Shown here piece after piece: positions 45,569-56,841 of a DNA stretch of 64,000 nt. The notes below the pieces were generated by a model. That model worked only from the letters and a program-made list of their open reading frames with translations. It had not been told where the DNA came from and ran no database searches. How positions within the stretch are numbered: position 1 is the first letter of the stretch; every line of letters starts with the position of its first letter. The position numbers and the translations under genes were made by a program. Source of the DNA: Jackrogersella multiformis (Eukaryota > Ascomycota > Sordariomycetes > Xylariales > Hypoxylaceae); NCBI GenBank assembly GCA_902806575.1, contig CADCXD010000011.1, positions 1,240,001 through 1,304,000 on the forward strand. The letters are read 5' to 3'.

Positions 45569-46175
45569 TCGAAGGTATTCGTAGTAGGTATTGTGAAGTT
45601 AGGTGTAGGTCGCAGGTACCTATCTAGATATATGTACCTAGGTAGGTATCGCATCGAAGAAACATCCATGACAGGATATTAGTATGTACCTAGGTACCTA
45701 GCCTATACCTAGGTACCTAAGGTTAGGTACCTACCTACCTAATGTATGGATATCATTATATCAATAATTATATCGATATCGATATCATTAACCAGCCCGG
45801 GGAATACCCCTCTAAAACCTTACAACGCCCCAGTGCAGCCTGGAAAGAACCTTGGAACCGGCATGGATCCATATTTTTAGCGTATTCCGGGGTAATGCAT
45901 CACCCGATTGTCCAAACAATCATTGTCATAATACCTACCGGCCAGGTACAACGCATAAAAAACTCACCCAAAACAAAACAAAACAAATCAAATCAAAAAA
46001 AACCATTACCTAGCCTAGGTTATTCATCTGGTGAAGGCATTCCCGCTCACACCACTTCGATGTGGCTCCTTTGTTTATATACTATAAAATGATTAGTTTT
46101 CATTACAAATATCCATGACCTTTTCTCTCATTCATTATTTAATCCCTGCCGTCACCGGAGGGCATCTATCGCGCA
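45569..46175. repeat. intergenic gap with CCTAGG/GGTACC words
   Basis: TACCTAGGTA-type words are dense at 45600-45745, followed by ATCGATATCGATATC at about 45770-45785 and an A-rich AAAAC-type tract at about 45956-46003. No exon is supported. Includes the IKS1 promoter. Confidence 0.55.
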
Positions 46176-48572
46176 ATGGAACTGATCCCGTACACATCTC
46201 GAGACGGTCGTGAAATCGTCTTGTACGTCATTCCTCTCTCTGCCCCTGCCCCTGTCCCGACCCTACTCCTCCGCCAAGGTGATCGATGATCCATATATGC
46301 ATCTTATTAGTAATGGAAGACAAAGAGCTCCATTATATCACGTCTTCATATCACGTCTTCATATCAAGTCTTCATATCAAGTCTTCATATCATGTCTTCA
46401 TAATTTCTGCTGCTAAATAATATAAATGAATTTAGGCGTCACCGAAATGCTATTGTGGTCCGTGATCCATCCTCTCAGCGCCTCGAGATCCGAGGCGTTC
46501 CTCTGACAGAATGTCCCACCTGTCACCAGCCTCTCCGCCCGCCTTCTCCTGAACGACACTTCGAAGTCCCACCTCCACAAGAGTCCTATGTGGATCCCAA
46601 TTACTTTCGTATGCTCCAGGCAGGGCATGACGAAGATGAGCAGCATATCCAACGTCAACGCCAACCTCCCCCGAGTCCTATCCGTCGACTTACCCAACCC
46701 ACCTTGCCAATTGGTGGCCCGAGAACCCATGAAGTCGAAGATGTCGAGTTCATATCCAGCTCGCCAGCTCTCCAGGAAGGAGCCCGTATAAGGAGAGATG
46801 CGTTCAGTCCCAATTATTTCAAGAGGTTCTTTGTCGAGGAACAGGAACTAGGTCGGGGCGGGAAGGGCGTCGTACTTTTGGTCCGTCACGAGATTGACGG
46901 ATGCGCTCTTGGTCATTTCGCCTGCAAACGAGTGCCCGTAGGAGACGACCATGCCTGGTTAGAGAAGGTTCTAATAGAGGTTGAGCTGCTCGCCAAGCTC
47001 TCGCACCCCAATCTAGTGTCCTACCGTCACGTCTGGCTCGAGGATGTCAAGATGAATCGGTTCGGGCCAAGCGTCGCTTGCGCATTCATACTCCAGCAGT
47101 ACTGTAACGGCGGCGACCTCTTGAAATATGTCATCGGGGATCTGCCAAAGCAGACTACAAAAGAGCAACTCAAGGCTCAGATGCGCCGCAAGTCGAAAGG
47201 TACCGCCGAAAGACCGCAAGATATCATCCCCCCTCAGCGCCGCCTATCATTCGAGGAAATATATTCCCTCTTCAAGGATATTACCTCGGGTCTTGCTTAT
47301 CTTCACAGCGCCAATTATATTCACCGTGATTTGAAACCCAGTAATTGTCTTCTACATCACGAAAATGGTAGCATCACGTGTTTAATTAGCGACTTTGGTG
47401 AGGTCCAGCCTGGAAATGCTATTCGCAAGTCGACGGGAACAACCGGTACGATTTCCTACTGTGCCCCAGAGGTTTTAAAGAGAGACGCTGGAGGTCGATT
47501 TGGTAATTTTACCACCAAATCCGATGTGTTTTCGTTGGGCATGATTCTCTATTTCCTATGCTTTGGCCGGCTTCCTTACGTGAATGCCAACACCATTCAC
47601 GAGGAGCTTGAAGATATCGATCAGCTTCGAGCCGAAATCACCGACTGGAAAGGTTTCCATGACGAAAAGCGAGAACGGCCCGATCTGCCTTTGAAGCTCT
47701 ACCAGCTGCTTAAAAAGATGCTAGCCCTCGACGCCGCCGAACGGCCGAGCGCCAATGAAGTGCTGAGCGTGATGAATCACGAATCGTATCATGGTGGCCT
47801 ACGAGGACGGAGTGCAAGCCCTTCTGTCGGATTGCATGGACGACGAATTCAGAGCCTCGACTCGCCTATTCATCCCAGCACACCAATACCCGATCCCCAG
47901 AAACATTCTACCGGCATTTTGACTCCCGAGGAAGGTTTCACGTCTCCCAGTGAAGAGAGCTCACCAGCCACGGGTCATTCGCCTCAGGCGAGCTTGCACA
48001 ATAGCCTTCTGAAGTACGGTAGCCCTAACACACCTCGGCATCGTCCTCAGGCTATGGCCTTATCCCGAAGTCATGAGGGATTCGCGCGTTCGTCTCCAGA
48101 TCGCGGCCGTACCATTGGAGTCACCCATTCACAGCCGTCCCCTACGGTACAAACGCCATTACTCATGGCACCTCCGGCTGGCGCTCTCGGTACACTCAAA
48201 CAGCGAGCCCAGCAGCATCTGATTTATCTCGCTCACAACCACGGCGACTCGATAGTGTTCACCGTTCGGCTTCTTCTATTCCTGGTCAAGATATTATCGC
48301 TTGCCAGGCAGTGTTGGCCTTTCACTGTCACTTTCGGTGTCGGGGTTTCCTTAATTGGTATCGCCGGGGTTGATCTAGGTATCCACAGGGATGCCTTCGT
48401 ATCCAGCCACGAAGGAGGCTCGCGTATGCGTACTCCTTCAACTCTCTCTCATTGGAGATGGAGATGGAGGGGGAGTTTTGTTTTACTCGTCCTCCATTTT
48501 CTGTTGTTATGGGCGTTTTCCCGATCGGGTGTCTTGTGTGCCACATTTCAGGATAAGTGGACAGACTGGTGA
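46176..48572 (+). CDS. IKS1: serine/threonine protein kinase IKS1
   Basis: Exons 46176-46222 and 46436-48572 encode 727 residues. The first exon gives MELIPYTSRDGREIVL and joins to RHRNAIVVRDPSSQ. A zinc-knuckle-like CPTCHQPL lies near residue 42. The kinase domain spans ~145-480: glycine loop ELGRGGKGVV, ATP lysine in FACKRV (~180), catalytic HRDLKPSN (Asp ~314), DFGEV (~335) and the APE-like CAPEVLKRD. An insert sits between N- and C-lobe motifs, as in IKS1/PEK-like kinases. Two or three hydrophobic segments in the last 130 residues (LLLFLVKILSLA; FTVTFGVGVSLIGIAG; FVLLVLHFLLLWAF) suggest tail anchoring. IKS1 was named in yeast as an IRA1 kinase suppressor; its substrates are not known to me. 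The 213-nt first intron contains a 13-nt tandem repeat. Confidence 0.9.
46341..46402 (+). repeat. 13-nt tandem repeat inside the IKS1 intron
   Basis: About five copies of (C/A/T)GTCTTCATATCA in a row, the last diverging. The array lies wholly within the first intron (46223-46435), upstream of the acceptor. Confidence 0.9.
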
Positions 48573-50242
48573 CTCAGTCACCTGAGAGTATTCTAGGCGT
48601 AGGTTTCATGGCTCATAAGCCTTTTAGCATATACCTTTTCCAAGGTCGTTCCAGGAAGGGGTGAAAGAAATGAATAGGCCGCGAATCGAGACTATTTACT
48701 CCAAAGGTGTACCTAGGTAGTTCGAAGTGAGTTCTCTCTCTATCTCTCTCTCTCTACATGTATCCTATATATACGTATGCTCGGTACATATCTGTCAATT
48801 CAGCACCACATGCGCTTAATGCACTGCATAGTACACATTACAGCGAATTCTTGAATTTTTTGTTTTTTGTATCTATTAATTCCTAACAGTCTCTCATGCA
48901 GGTCCAATTTGACAGGCAGAAGGCTCTGCCCCTTTCGAATTGTTCCGGCTTATCTTTGAAGTCTCATTTCATTCATACCTATTACCAGTGTCTATAAGCT
49001 GTAGGCAAAGTGACCTGTTGCATTTCGTCTCTGCAAGTGTCATGGTAGCCTACGATCACTACCTAATGTGTAACCAAAGGGCGATACGAGGTACATAACT
49101 ACGTGTTGGATACAACTTTTAGTCGTGAGTTATAGTATAGGCGGATGACGAGAACTACATCTCAAGCTGAGATAGTATTGTAGGCACATTTTCTTTGTTT
49201 TTTGCATCATTAGGCTCGCTTTAGCTTCGGGACGCCGGACCAGGCCGTAGGTGTGCCAGCCGGCACGGACGAAGGCCCGGCAAACCGCGGAGCCGATGTA
49301 ACCGCTTGCGCCGGTGACGAAGACGGATCTTCTTGGAGGGCTAGAGACAGGGGTCATTGGTTCAGTCATGGTGACTTTACAGACCAGCTGGGTTTAGAAA
49401 TACGCCTGATTGCTTCTAGTCGCATCAACTGAAAATCAAAGAGTTGGAATTTACTCTTATTTTATACTCTCTATATATATAAATACCTTCAGTATATCCT
49501 TCTACTACAACCACAAGATATTAGTCATCATTAAGCTACTAATATATGTGTAGGTATATATATGTTCAGGGGCCAACAACTGACTCGGCGCAATGGAGAC
49601 TCCGTAGGTCAAGCTTGCGACTTTGATTAAGAATACCTCCCCATAAAATAGTAGTGACACCACGATTCCAATAACCAATTAGACACCTTATTGCTTTATT
49701 ATAGCCCATGGGATTACTAATAGTAGCTCACTCGTGATCTAAATGTGTTATTTACATGCGCGTGGAATTCTTAAGGCTTACCTTAATCTTACCTAGGACT
49801 CACCTAACATGCTTGAAATTTTAAACAGTAGACAATGAGAGTTCTATAACGTAACTAACCGATGCTATCAAACCCGGCCATGACTTCTAAGGTATCTCAT
49901 CCCTACTACGTATAGATATTAAACATGAATCCTAGTTATTCCTAGTTATTAGGCATAATCCTGACACGTTGGATATAAATTACAAAGATAGGTAATATTA
50001 CAAGGGACATACGTAGGTATACATATAAAAAGAGAGGCTCGTGTAATCGCCTCCCAACTAGGGTATCTTAGAGAACCAAGACTAATAAGTCAAACCCAAC
50101 GCCTCAAAATCCGTGACGCTCATCCGAATGCAACAAACAAAATCATTCCCCAGGGTCCCTGGATAAAAAAAGCTATTGGCTTGGTACCGGGAAAGATCAC
50201 CGAGTAGCTGGGTAGCTATCTGGTGCGTACCTACGTGGAGGC
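48573..50242. other. intergenic region containing an epimerase fragment
   Basis: Apart from the fragment described separately (49130-49369) there is no supportable gene. A CT-repeat (TCTCTCTC) lies at about 48735-48755. Confidence 0.5.
49130..49369 (-). pseudogene. N-terminal fragment of an NAD-dependent epimerase/dehydratase
   Basis: The ATG at 49369 opens a frame with SVFVTGASGYIGSAVCRAFV, the NAD(P)-binding TGxxGxxG fingerprint of extended SDRs, then GWHTYGLVRR. Homology stops after about 55 residues (near 49205). The next ~25 codons are unrelated, and a stop follows. Nothing like the rest of an epimerase is seen downstream on this strand. It is best read as a truncated relic or a small insertion of copied sequence. 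Confidence 0.6.
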
Positions 50243-51336
50243 CTACCGACCAATCATGTCTCGGTCGTGAAGTAATTGCCACTTAGTATGAGATGCATTG
50301 ATATGGTCTTTCAAGTCATCGACACTAAGGTAAGTCTCTGTCCTCCCGCTCGAGGTACACAGCACGCAGCCGAAACCACCCTCGCAATGAGATTTACCTA
50401 GGAATCTGGCGGTAATCTCGAAACCTTCCTTCACCATCATATTCCTCTTGTCCTCCGTGTGCGGCCCGTTCCATTCATACCCACACTTACAATTCCGCCG
50501 CTTCGGCACTGTCTTCTGCAGGTTGACCTGGTATTTCAGGGCTTGGGGGCAAAACATGCTGAACACGCTGTTCTTCGGAGGCGAAGCAGACGCAGACATT
50601 ATCGAAGTATAGGATGGCTGTATATTATCGGGACTCTGTGTAGGAGTCGGCGGCGGAGAGGGGGGCTCAGACTGCAAGTATGACGACTTTCTGGATCTGC
50701 TGGGGCCGTAGTCGACTTGAGCATATCCGGCCGAATCATTACAGACGCTACCGTGGTCGTCATCCGGCTTCGCCGTATCCTCTTCGATCGTGATACTAAG
50801 TCTCGACCGCTGTTGAGACCCGGGAAGAACTAGTGGCACTAGGCGGCCCACGGCGACTCGTTTATACTGGCCAGCTAAGGCGGCCAGGCAAGAGATACGG
50901 ACACTTTCGGATACACGCACCGCTTCAAAAAGTTCAAGCTGGTCGTTCCCGGCTCGTATCGCTTGATACAGGGTATATATCTGGCCCTGTAGACGCTCGA
51001 GATCGGCCTGCAGAGCATCACGGCATATTTCTACATCCTCTGGTTAGAAGGAGTAGGCAGCGCCTAAGGGGCTTAGGGGAGCTCACCGTCTCCAATTGTA
51101 AAGCCACGGCCTAGTATATCGGCTCCGCTGTCAAACGCTTCCTTGACCTTACGACCGGAGAAACTTAGCGACGCACTCAAAGCACAAGCATTGCCACCAC
51201 ATATATTGTTTTTGGTGTGCACCTGGTAATGATTGTCCTGCCATTTCCGTTGCTGCCACTTGGTATAGTATTCCAGGCCGGCTGTGTATGTTGCAACCAG
51301 GGCCTCTATGACACCACCTACAGTGCTGAGATCCAT
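50243..51336 (-). CDS. unknown protein: fungal STAND-type N-terminal helices plus a zinc-finger-like C-terminus
   Basis: Exons 51087-51336 and 50243-51039 encode 348 residues; the intron is only 47 nt. The start is the ATG at 51336 (MDLSTVGGVIEAL); an upstream in-frame ATG at 51390 is less likely. The first ~150 residues are helical. They resemble the N-terminal signalling or effector domains found on fungal NLR/STAND proteins: a short hydrophobic start, then LERLQGQIYTLYQAIRAGND and long amphipathic helices. A Ser/Pro linker (PPSPPPTPTQSP) follows. The C-terminal ~100 residues hold CKCGYEWNG and FGCVLCTSS...HINASH, a CxxC...HxxxxH zinc-finger-like arrangement. There is no NTPase or repeat domain, so it is not a full NLR. 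A role in signalling or allorecognition is speculation. Confidence 0.75.
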
Positions 51337-52765
51337 CAAACTCGATTTATTTTCCCTAAACCCCAAAGATGAAAAGATGAAAAGATGCATAAACAGATAG
51401 AGTGAGAGAATATGAGATCATATGGTTTTATTAGGAAGAGTTTATTTTATTTTATTTTAATTAATGACCTAATAGGCGATAAGAGTGAGGGCGAGGGCGA
51501 GGGCGAGGAACTACGTAGCAAGTACCCCTAGGTAGGTAGGAGAGACCTGGGCTCTAGTGTAGTCCAATTCGTCGGCTTTAAGGGTAGACCTTATCTACCA
51601 GTCTACCTACCTAAGGTATCTACTTGCATCCATGGATGTAGGCAGGTGCGGTAGGACTCGCCCTGCCACCATGTAGGTACCCTTATACTTACATAGTAGT
51701 ACCTAGGGTACCTACCTAGGTACCTAGAATAGTGTACACAATCTAGCGGCTAGCCGGCTTGGCTACCTTAGGTACCTAGCTATGTAATGTACCTAGGTAG
51801 TATTCCTTCTACGCGTGGCGTTCATCAAGAGAATGGATCTTGCTTGCTGAGTAGACATTGTCACATCGAGGCCTTGATTAGCACGAGCTGCACGAGCTGC
51901 ACGGGTGATAGACGGAGACACGCGTGACGGATAGGTACACCAGAGATATACGTTACAGGGGAAGGGATATATACCTATCAATGGATGCATAAGATATCAT
52001 CGCATCGTAGGTACCTATCGATATATGGTACCGTATACCTACCTAGGTGCCTATATAATAATGATCAAAGCGCCGGGTTTATATGTCGCCGCGCGGCGAT
52101 CTTCATAGGCAATTTCAATTCAAGATAACAACTCAACTCAACTCAAAAGCTTGTACGAACCGTAACAATTCCCGAATTTTCTCATTACCTAAGTACCTAC
52201 CTATCTAGGTAGGTATGTACCTAAGGTACCTAGGACTTTAAGTCATATTTATTTACCTACCTAGGTACTTAGGCAGTTAGGTACGCAGGGTAGGGTACCT
52301 TATTAGGGTACCTAGGTACCTGGCATGTAAGTAGAACCTTGGAAAGTCCTTTCTGAGGACCTCTACCCCACAGCCCCATCCCCGCGTCGACACCTCATTT
52401 GATTGGTCAACTGTAGCGAGTCGGCAATCCAACTTGCCTACCTACCTAAGGTGGTTGTTCTAACCTTATGTACCTAGATAAAACACTCAGGATCTTACTT
52501 CCAATCCTCTTGATTACATAACTGCCCCACAGTACCGGTTAGGTTTAGGTAACCTTGTATTAATAGGTACCCTAGGTAGGTATCAATTTACATACATCAC
52601 ACATCATACATACAGCATCATCATCTTACTGTCTTGTCCACCCACTTTGTTTGTTCAGCATACAATACATCGCTAGGTACTTACTTAAGCTGCCTGGTTG
52701 TTAAATATGCGGCTCCGATCTGCAATACTGGACTCGAGTGAAGCAGAAAAATTACAACAAAAAAC
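51337..52765. repeat. 1.4-kb gap dominated by CCTAGG/GGTACC words
   Basis: One of the densest stretches of TACCTAGGTA-type words in the window (51520-51810, 52005-52050, 52185-52330, 52430-52600). GAGGGC tandem units lie near 51487-51510. No exon is supported. Confidence 0.6.
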
Positions 52766-53853
52766 ATGCCACGCCCCCTACGATCGAGCTGCGATCGCTG
52801 TCACTCACAAAAGCTCAAATGTCCGAAGCAGTCTGGCGTTGTAACCTGTACAAGGTGCCTAAAGCTGGCACCCTTTGCGTCTTCAGCCCAGCCGGGGTCA
52901 GCACAAGACGCAGCACGCTTACCCCTGTATACTTGGACGGTGACATTAGCATGAATATGCAGTTTGATACATGGCCTTCCCTCGACCTGGAAGATGCATT
53001 AGCAACTTCTTCGGAGATTTCCCCAGAACTTCCCCAAGCAATTCCCAAAGATATCCAGCCAGATTCAGCTCAGCTCGTCGGACAGTCAATGGCTGCCTTG
53101 CAGGACCCACGGTCAGTTTGTGTCCGCCAGCTGACCACCATGGCTGTCGAGGTTGACCGGATATCCCAAAACATGTCCTTTCTTTCCCGTATTCATGTGC
53201 CTAAAAATCGACCAATCCATGAGTACCACGCCAAGTTCATCGAGAACACCGACCGCCACCGATGTGTTGAACAGCTCTTCACCCAAGCTCAGCACCTTAT
53301 AGATATCTACCCGCAAGTCTTAAAAATATTATTCGACAGCCCGCATCTTTCTGACTGCCAGGATCCCAATTGCTTCCACGCCGTCGAGTTGCCAGATGAA
53401 TTAGCAGAGTTGTTTTTGGGTATAGATGATAACGAGAATGAGATCGATATTTTCCTCTTTAACCTTCTGGTCTCGTGTCATGCCAAAGTCGTAGACGTGA
53501 TGGGGATTGTTGTCAATTGTGCCCGGACGTGTACTCAGGTCACCCTAACCTCCCCCGATCTTGTCGAGCCAGATGTCCGAATCCCGGAAGTTCGAGTTGG
53601 AAACTTTGTCGCAACTAACTCAGCTGCTTCGGCAATGCAGACTGTTCTCTTGATCCACGTTGCAGAAGTCCTCGTCGATTATGCTCACCAACTTAGTAAG
53701 CGAGTCGCGACGATCATGCAACAGGAAACAAATAACAAACAGGTCCAGATGCTACAGCTTCAATGTGAGTTACTAGAAGAGAAGGCAATAGCCAAGAAGG
53801 AATTATTACAACGGGTGAAAATTTTGTTTGCGAGGATAGGCTTCATGAAGTAG
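52766..53853 (+). pseudogene. Zn(II)2Cys6 regulator (AflR-like) with a frameshift inside the zinc cluster
   Basis: The ATG at 52766 starts MPRPLRSSCDRCHSQKLKC, the first half of a fungal zinc cluster, and continues through CTRCLK with five of the six cysteines. At about 52861 the frame breaks: the sequence reads CTAAAG-CTG where one more A would continue into AGTLCVFSPAG, which supplies the sixth cysteine and runs open to 53853. The long second frame has the features of AflR-type regulators: an N-terminal Ser/Thr-rich part, then helical segments with HLIDIYPQVLKI, LFNLLVSCHAKVVDV and a C-terminal LLEEKAIAKKELLQRVKIL. Either the gene is inactivated or the single-base loss in an A-run is a sequencing error. 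No biosynthetic core enzyme is close by. Confidence 0.75.
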
Positions 53854-54377
53854 TCATATTATAAATCTATCAAAACTCAGAGAGAAGCCGCTACTTCTAC
53901 TATCACCTACATTATCACCTACATTTACATCTTAAAGCGAGAAGTACATGGAGATTCACAGGAGCGAGCATCTGGGATTCAACCCTAGCGGCGGTCAATC
54001 CGTACCCTCCCTATAGAAGCACCGATTAATTCCTGAAGAGAAGCAAATACTTCAAGATAGCCGATAGAATTATCGACCCGGAATCTGAAATAAGTAATCT
54101 CGGAACCCAAATTTCTAACCTAGCTTTGTAGACCATCAAAGTCTTCCGCAAATCGGTCGTTGGATTATTGAGGATGGACTTCATTTCACGAAACACGATT
54201 CATAGTGACATGGATATATAGTTAAATATTATTAATTATATTACAAGGCGGTACTTACCTCAAGCTTCATCTTCAACCTATTCTCCGTCGTTCTACGATT
54301 GGAGAAAAGGGGTAACCTGACCCCTATGTTTTAGGTGCACTTACTTCCTCGAGAGCCATTTCAGGATCTGAGTCGAT
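53854..54377. other. intergenic gap, nothing recognised
   Basis: 3' flanks of the regulator (+) and the small Cys-rich gene (-). No feature seen. Confidence 0.5.
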
Positions 54378-54557
54378 CTACTTCCGACTACAGCTGAGAC
54401 ATTTCTCGTTGACGACGACCGTGTCATTCCCGGGGGCGTCCATAGAGCCGACTAGAGGACATCGACCATAGACTGGAACTAAGGGGCATTCGATAACCGT
54501 GCTGGAATAGTTCTGACGGTGGCCACAGCTGAAGAGATGTTGCGGGTGCCAACACAT
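54378..54557 (-). CDS. small cysteine-rich protein, single exon, unknown function
   Basis: A 59-residue frame from the ATG at 54557. It begins MCWHPQHLFSCGHRQNYS and ends NEKCLSCSRK. Cysteines are at 2, 11, 24, 33, 53 and 56: C-x8-C, then x12, C-x8-C, then x19 and C-x2-C. The protein at 9452-9828 has the same C-x8-C / C-x8-C / C-x2-C plan, so the two are probably one family. A C-G-H after the second cysteine and the final CxxC suggest metal binding. There is no signal peptide, so it is unlikely to be a secreted effector. The spacing is reminiscent of small uncharacterised proteins common in ascomycetes that start with Met-Cys. The frame is short enough to be missed by ORF callers with a 60-residue limit. 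Confidence 0.65.
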   Translation of the reverse strand: MCWHPQHLFSCGHRQNYSSTVIECPLVPVYGRCPLVGSMDAPGNDTVVVNEKCLSCSRK

Positions 54558-56010
54558 TGTGAATGAAAGCAGCTATGAGACGGGAATAATATTGCTTGGT
54601 CGTTTCCTCCTTTGGAAGTAAGTGCTTGAAGAATGATGTTATTAGTAAATCCGAGATTTGACTCCTAGATTTAACAAATATGAAGCTTGATGGTGAAGTG
54701 ATGCGGAATATGAACTATTGAGAATATACTCACACTTTTATAGTTATTTCTGTATGGTAATTACCTAGGTACACAATAAGGATTGTTTCTCACTAATCAA
54801 AGAGCATTATCGCTGTTTGTCTTTGACAAGTTTGGACTAACGGCAGCGAGAAACAATAGAAGTTCTTAGTTCCCTTGTCCAAATAGTCAAACCCCTTTGG
54901 AACATGATCATTTAATGTTATTGAATTGTGAAGAAGCCCTTTTAGTACGATGATATTGTCAGTGTCCGTCATCTTGAGAGTAGCCACCTTCCACTGAAGG
55001 AATTTCCCTCGTCGTTCTTTTACTTAATTTGAACTATGTATGTGCCATGAAAGAAAAATGAAAGAATTAGAGAACTCCACAAACATAATCGGAGCCGTAA
55101 AATCTTGGCTGCGGATACTAGACATGCTATGGCCCTTCGCTGACTACCTGTCGACTTAATAATTAATAACATCCCTTAGACTAGAAAGGGGATGAAGTTC
55201 GAGTGACATGACTGGATCGTAAGTCCACCTACGGGTAAGCTAGCGATTATTTCACAATGATGATTCTTGGAGTACACTCTATCATCGGCCGAGGCCATGA
55301 ACTAAGAGTAGTTGTGCAATGAAATAGCCATCTGCCCGAACTGAGGTGGCAGTCTGATGTGTTGGACTTCAGGTTGGACTTCAGTCAGCTGAGGGTTACT
55401 ATGACAAATACTAAGTTACGATGTAATTTGTTCATTTATAGACTCGTCATCTGGATGCTGCGATCAAATTGGGGCGGAACTAAGAGACTCGTCCGTTGCC
55501 TCTATGGTCACGGATACACCTGAGATTCCGGCCTCGTGGGCCTCTCTTTGATTACCTAGGTACCCCACAACATATGTCCTGCATACTGCGTTTTAGTAGT
55601 CCACCCTTTCATTTACATCCGCTGACTTCAATTAGCACAAGACAATTGATTGGTTATTAGTAGGGGTATTCAAGGGTATGTTAGAATTTAACCGGAGGGC
55701 CTTTATCCACTCGGTAGCTGTCTCGCCGCGTCTAAAATGTACGGCCGTCATCGAGCATGATTCGGTTATTCGATAATCTAGGTTAAATATTTAATTCTTA
55801 CTCTTCTGTTTCTTTAGGGAGTATATATAAGGGGATGATGGCTATAAGAACGAGTACCGACGCTCGTCCCCCTTGGTTTCTCCTATATATATATATATTT
55901 ACTATATGTCAAGTACGCCGGATGCTCACATAGCAGGTTGAATAAATCAAGAGTGAATCCAAGTATTCTTCAGCGAAAGATATATCTCTACATATTACAT
56001 ATTTAATAAA
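54558..56010. other. intergenic gap with promoter of the LPMO gene
   Basis: No gene supported. A short minus frame at 54793-54987 has no family features. A TA repeat lies at 55884-55899 close to the LPMO start. Confidence 0.5.
55822..55830 (+). promoter_or_regulatory. TATA box candidate for the AA9 LPMO gene
   Basis: TATATATAA, 180 nt before the ATG at 56011, in a region otherwise free of genes. Strongly inducible secreted-enzyme genes in fungi often have a TATA box. Assignment is by position only. Confidence 0.4.
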
Positions 56011-56841
56011 ATGAAGGCAGTTGCAGCTTTCCTTGCCCTGGTGTCGGCCGTTCGAGCCCACTGTAAGCCAAGTCGAATGTGATATAAGCTACCTACCATT
56101 GGTGAAGTGGCTGACAAGACGTCCACAGATACTTTCCCGGCTCTTGTTGCAAATGGTGGAGCTACCACCAAGTGGGAATACGTGAGGAAAACGACCAACT
56201 ACCAGAGCAATGGACCAGGTCCGTACTATACCTCCCCTTGCTCCGATGATATTGACCGAACAGCATCGACTAACTCGACAAAATGAGCAGTGACCGATGT
56301 CGCCTCCGAACAGTTCCGATGTTACCAACTAGCCCCCGGTAGCGAGGGTGCCAAAACTATGACCGTAGCCGCCGGCTCAACCGTTGGTTTCACGGCCGAT
56401 GCATCCATCTCGCATCCGGGGACCCTGCAGTTCTACATGGCGAAGGTACCCGCCGGACAGAACGCAGATTCCTGGGACGGTTCTGGCGCCGTGTGGTTCA
56501 AGATCTTTTCGCAGGGTCCCAACATCGCGCCCAGCGGCCTGACGTGGCCAAGCCAGGGCGCCAAGCAGGTGACGACTAAGATTCCCGAGTGCATTCCCGC
56601 GGGCAACTACCTCCTCCGCGTGGAGCATATCGCTCTCCACTCAGCCGGCTCAGCCGGTGGTGCTCAGACCTATATTTCCTGTGCCCAGCTGACCGTCACC
56701 GGAGGCGGCAGCAAGACGCCGACTAATCTCGTCTCGTTCCCCGGAGCGTACAAGGCTACCGACCCCGGCCTGCTGATCAACATCTACTACCCTGTTCCCA
56801 CGTCTTACACTGCTCCGGGACCGGCCGTATTCACCTGCTAA
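56011..56841 (+). CDS. AA9 lytic polysaccharide monooxygenase (formerly GH61)
   Basis: Exons 56011-56062, 56129-56218 and 56291-56841 encode 230 residues; introns are 66 and 72 nt. The signal peptide MKAVAAFLALVSAVRA is cut before His17, so the mature protein starts HYTFPALVANG. This N-terminal histidine is one half of the copper-binding histidine brace. The second is in ASISHPGTLQFYMAKV (about residue 91). The axial tyrosine is in the C-terminal block INIYYPVPTSY. GNYLLRVEHIALHSAG and AQTYISCAQL are family signatures, as are the paired cysteines (FRCYQL and ISCAQL). It oxidatively cleaves cellulose or related glucans outside the cell. There is no carbohydrate-binding module. Length is normal for a single-domain AA9. 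Confidence 0.95.
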
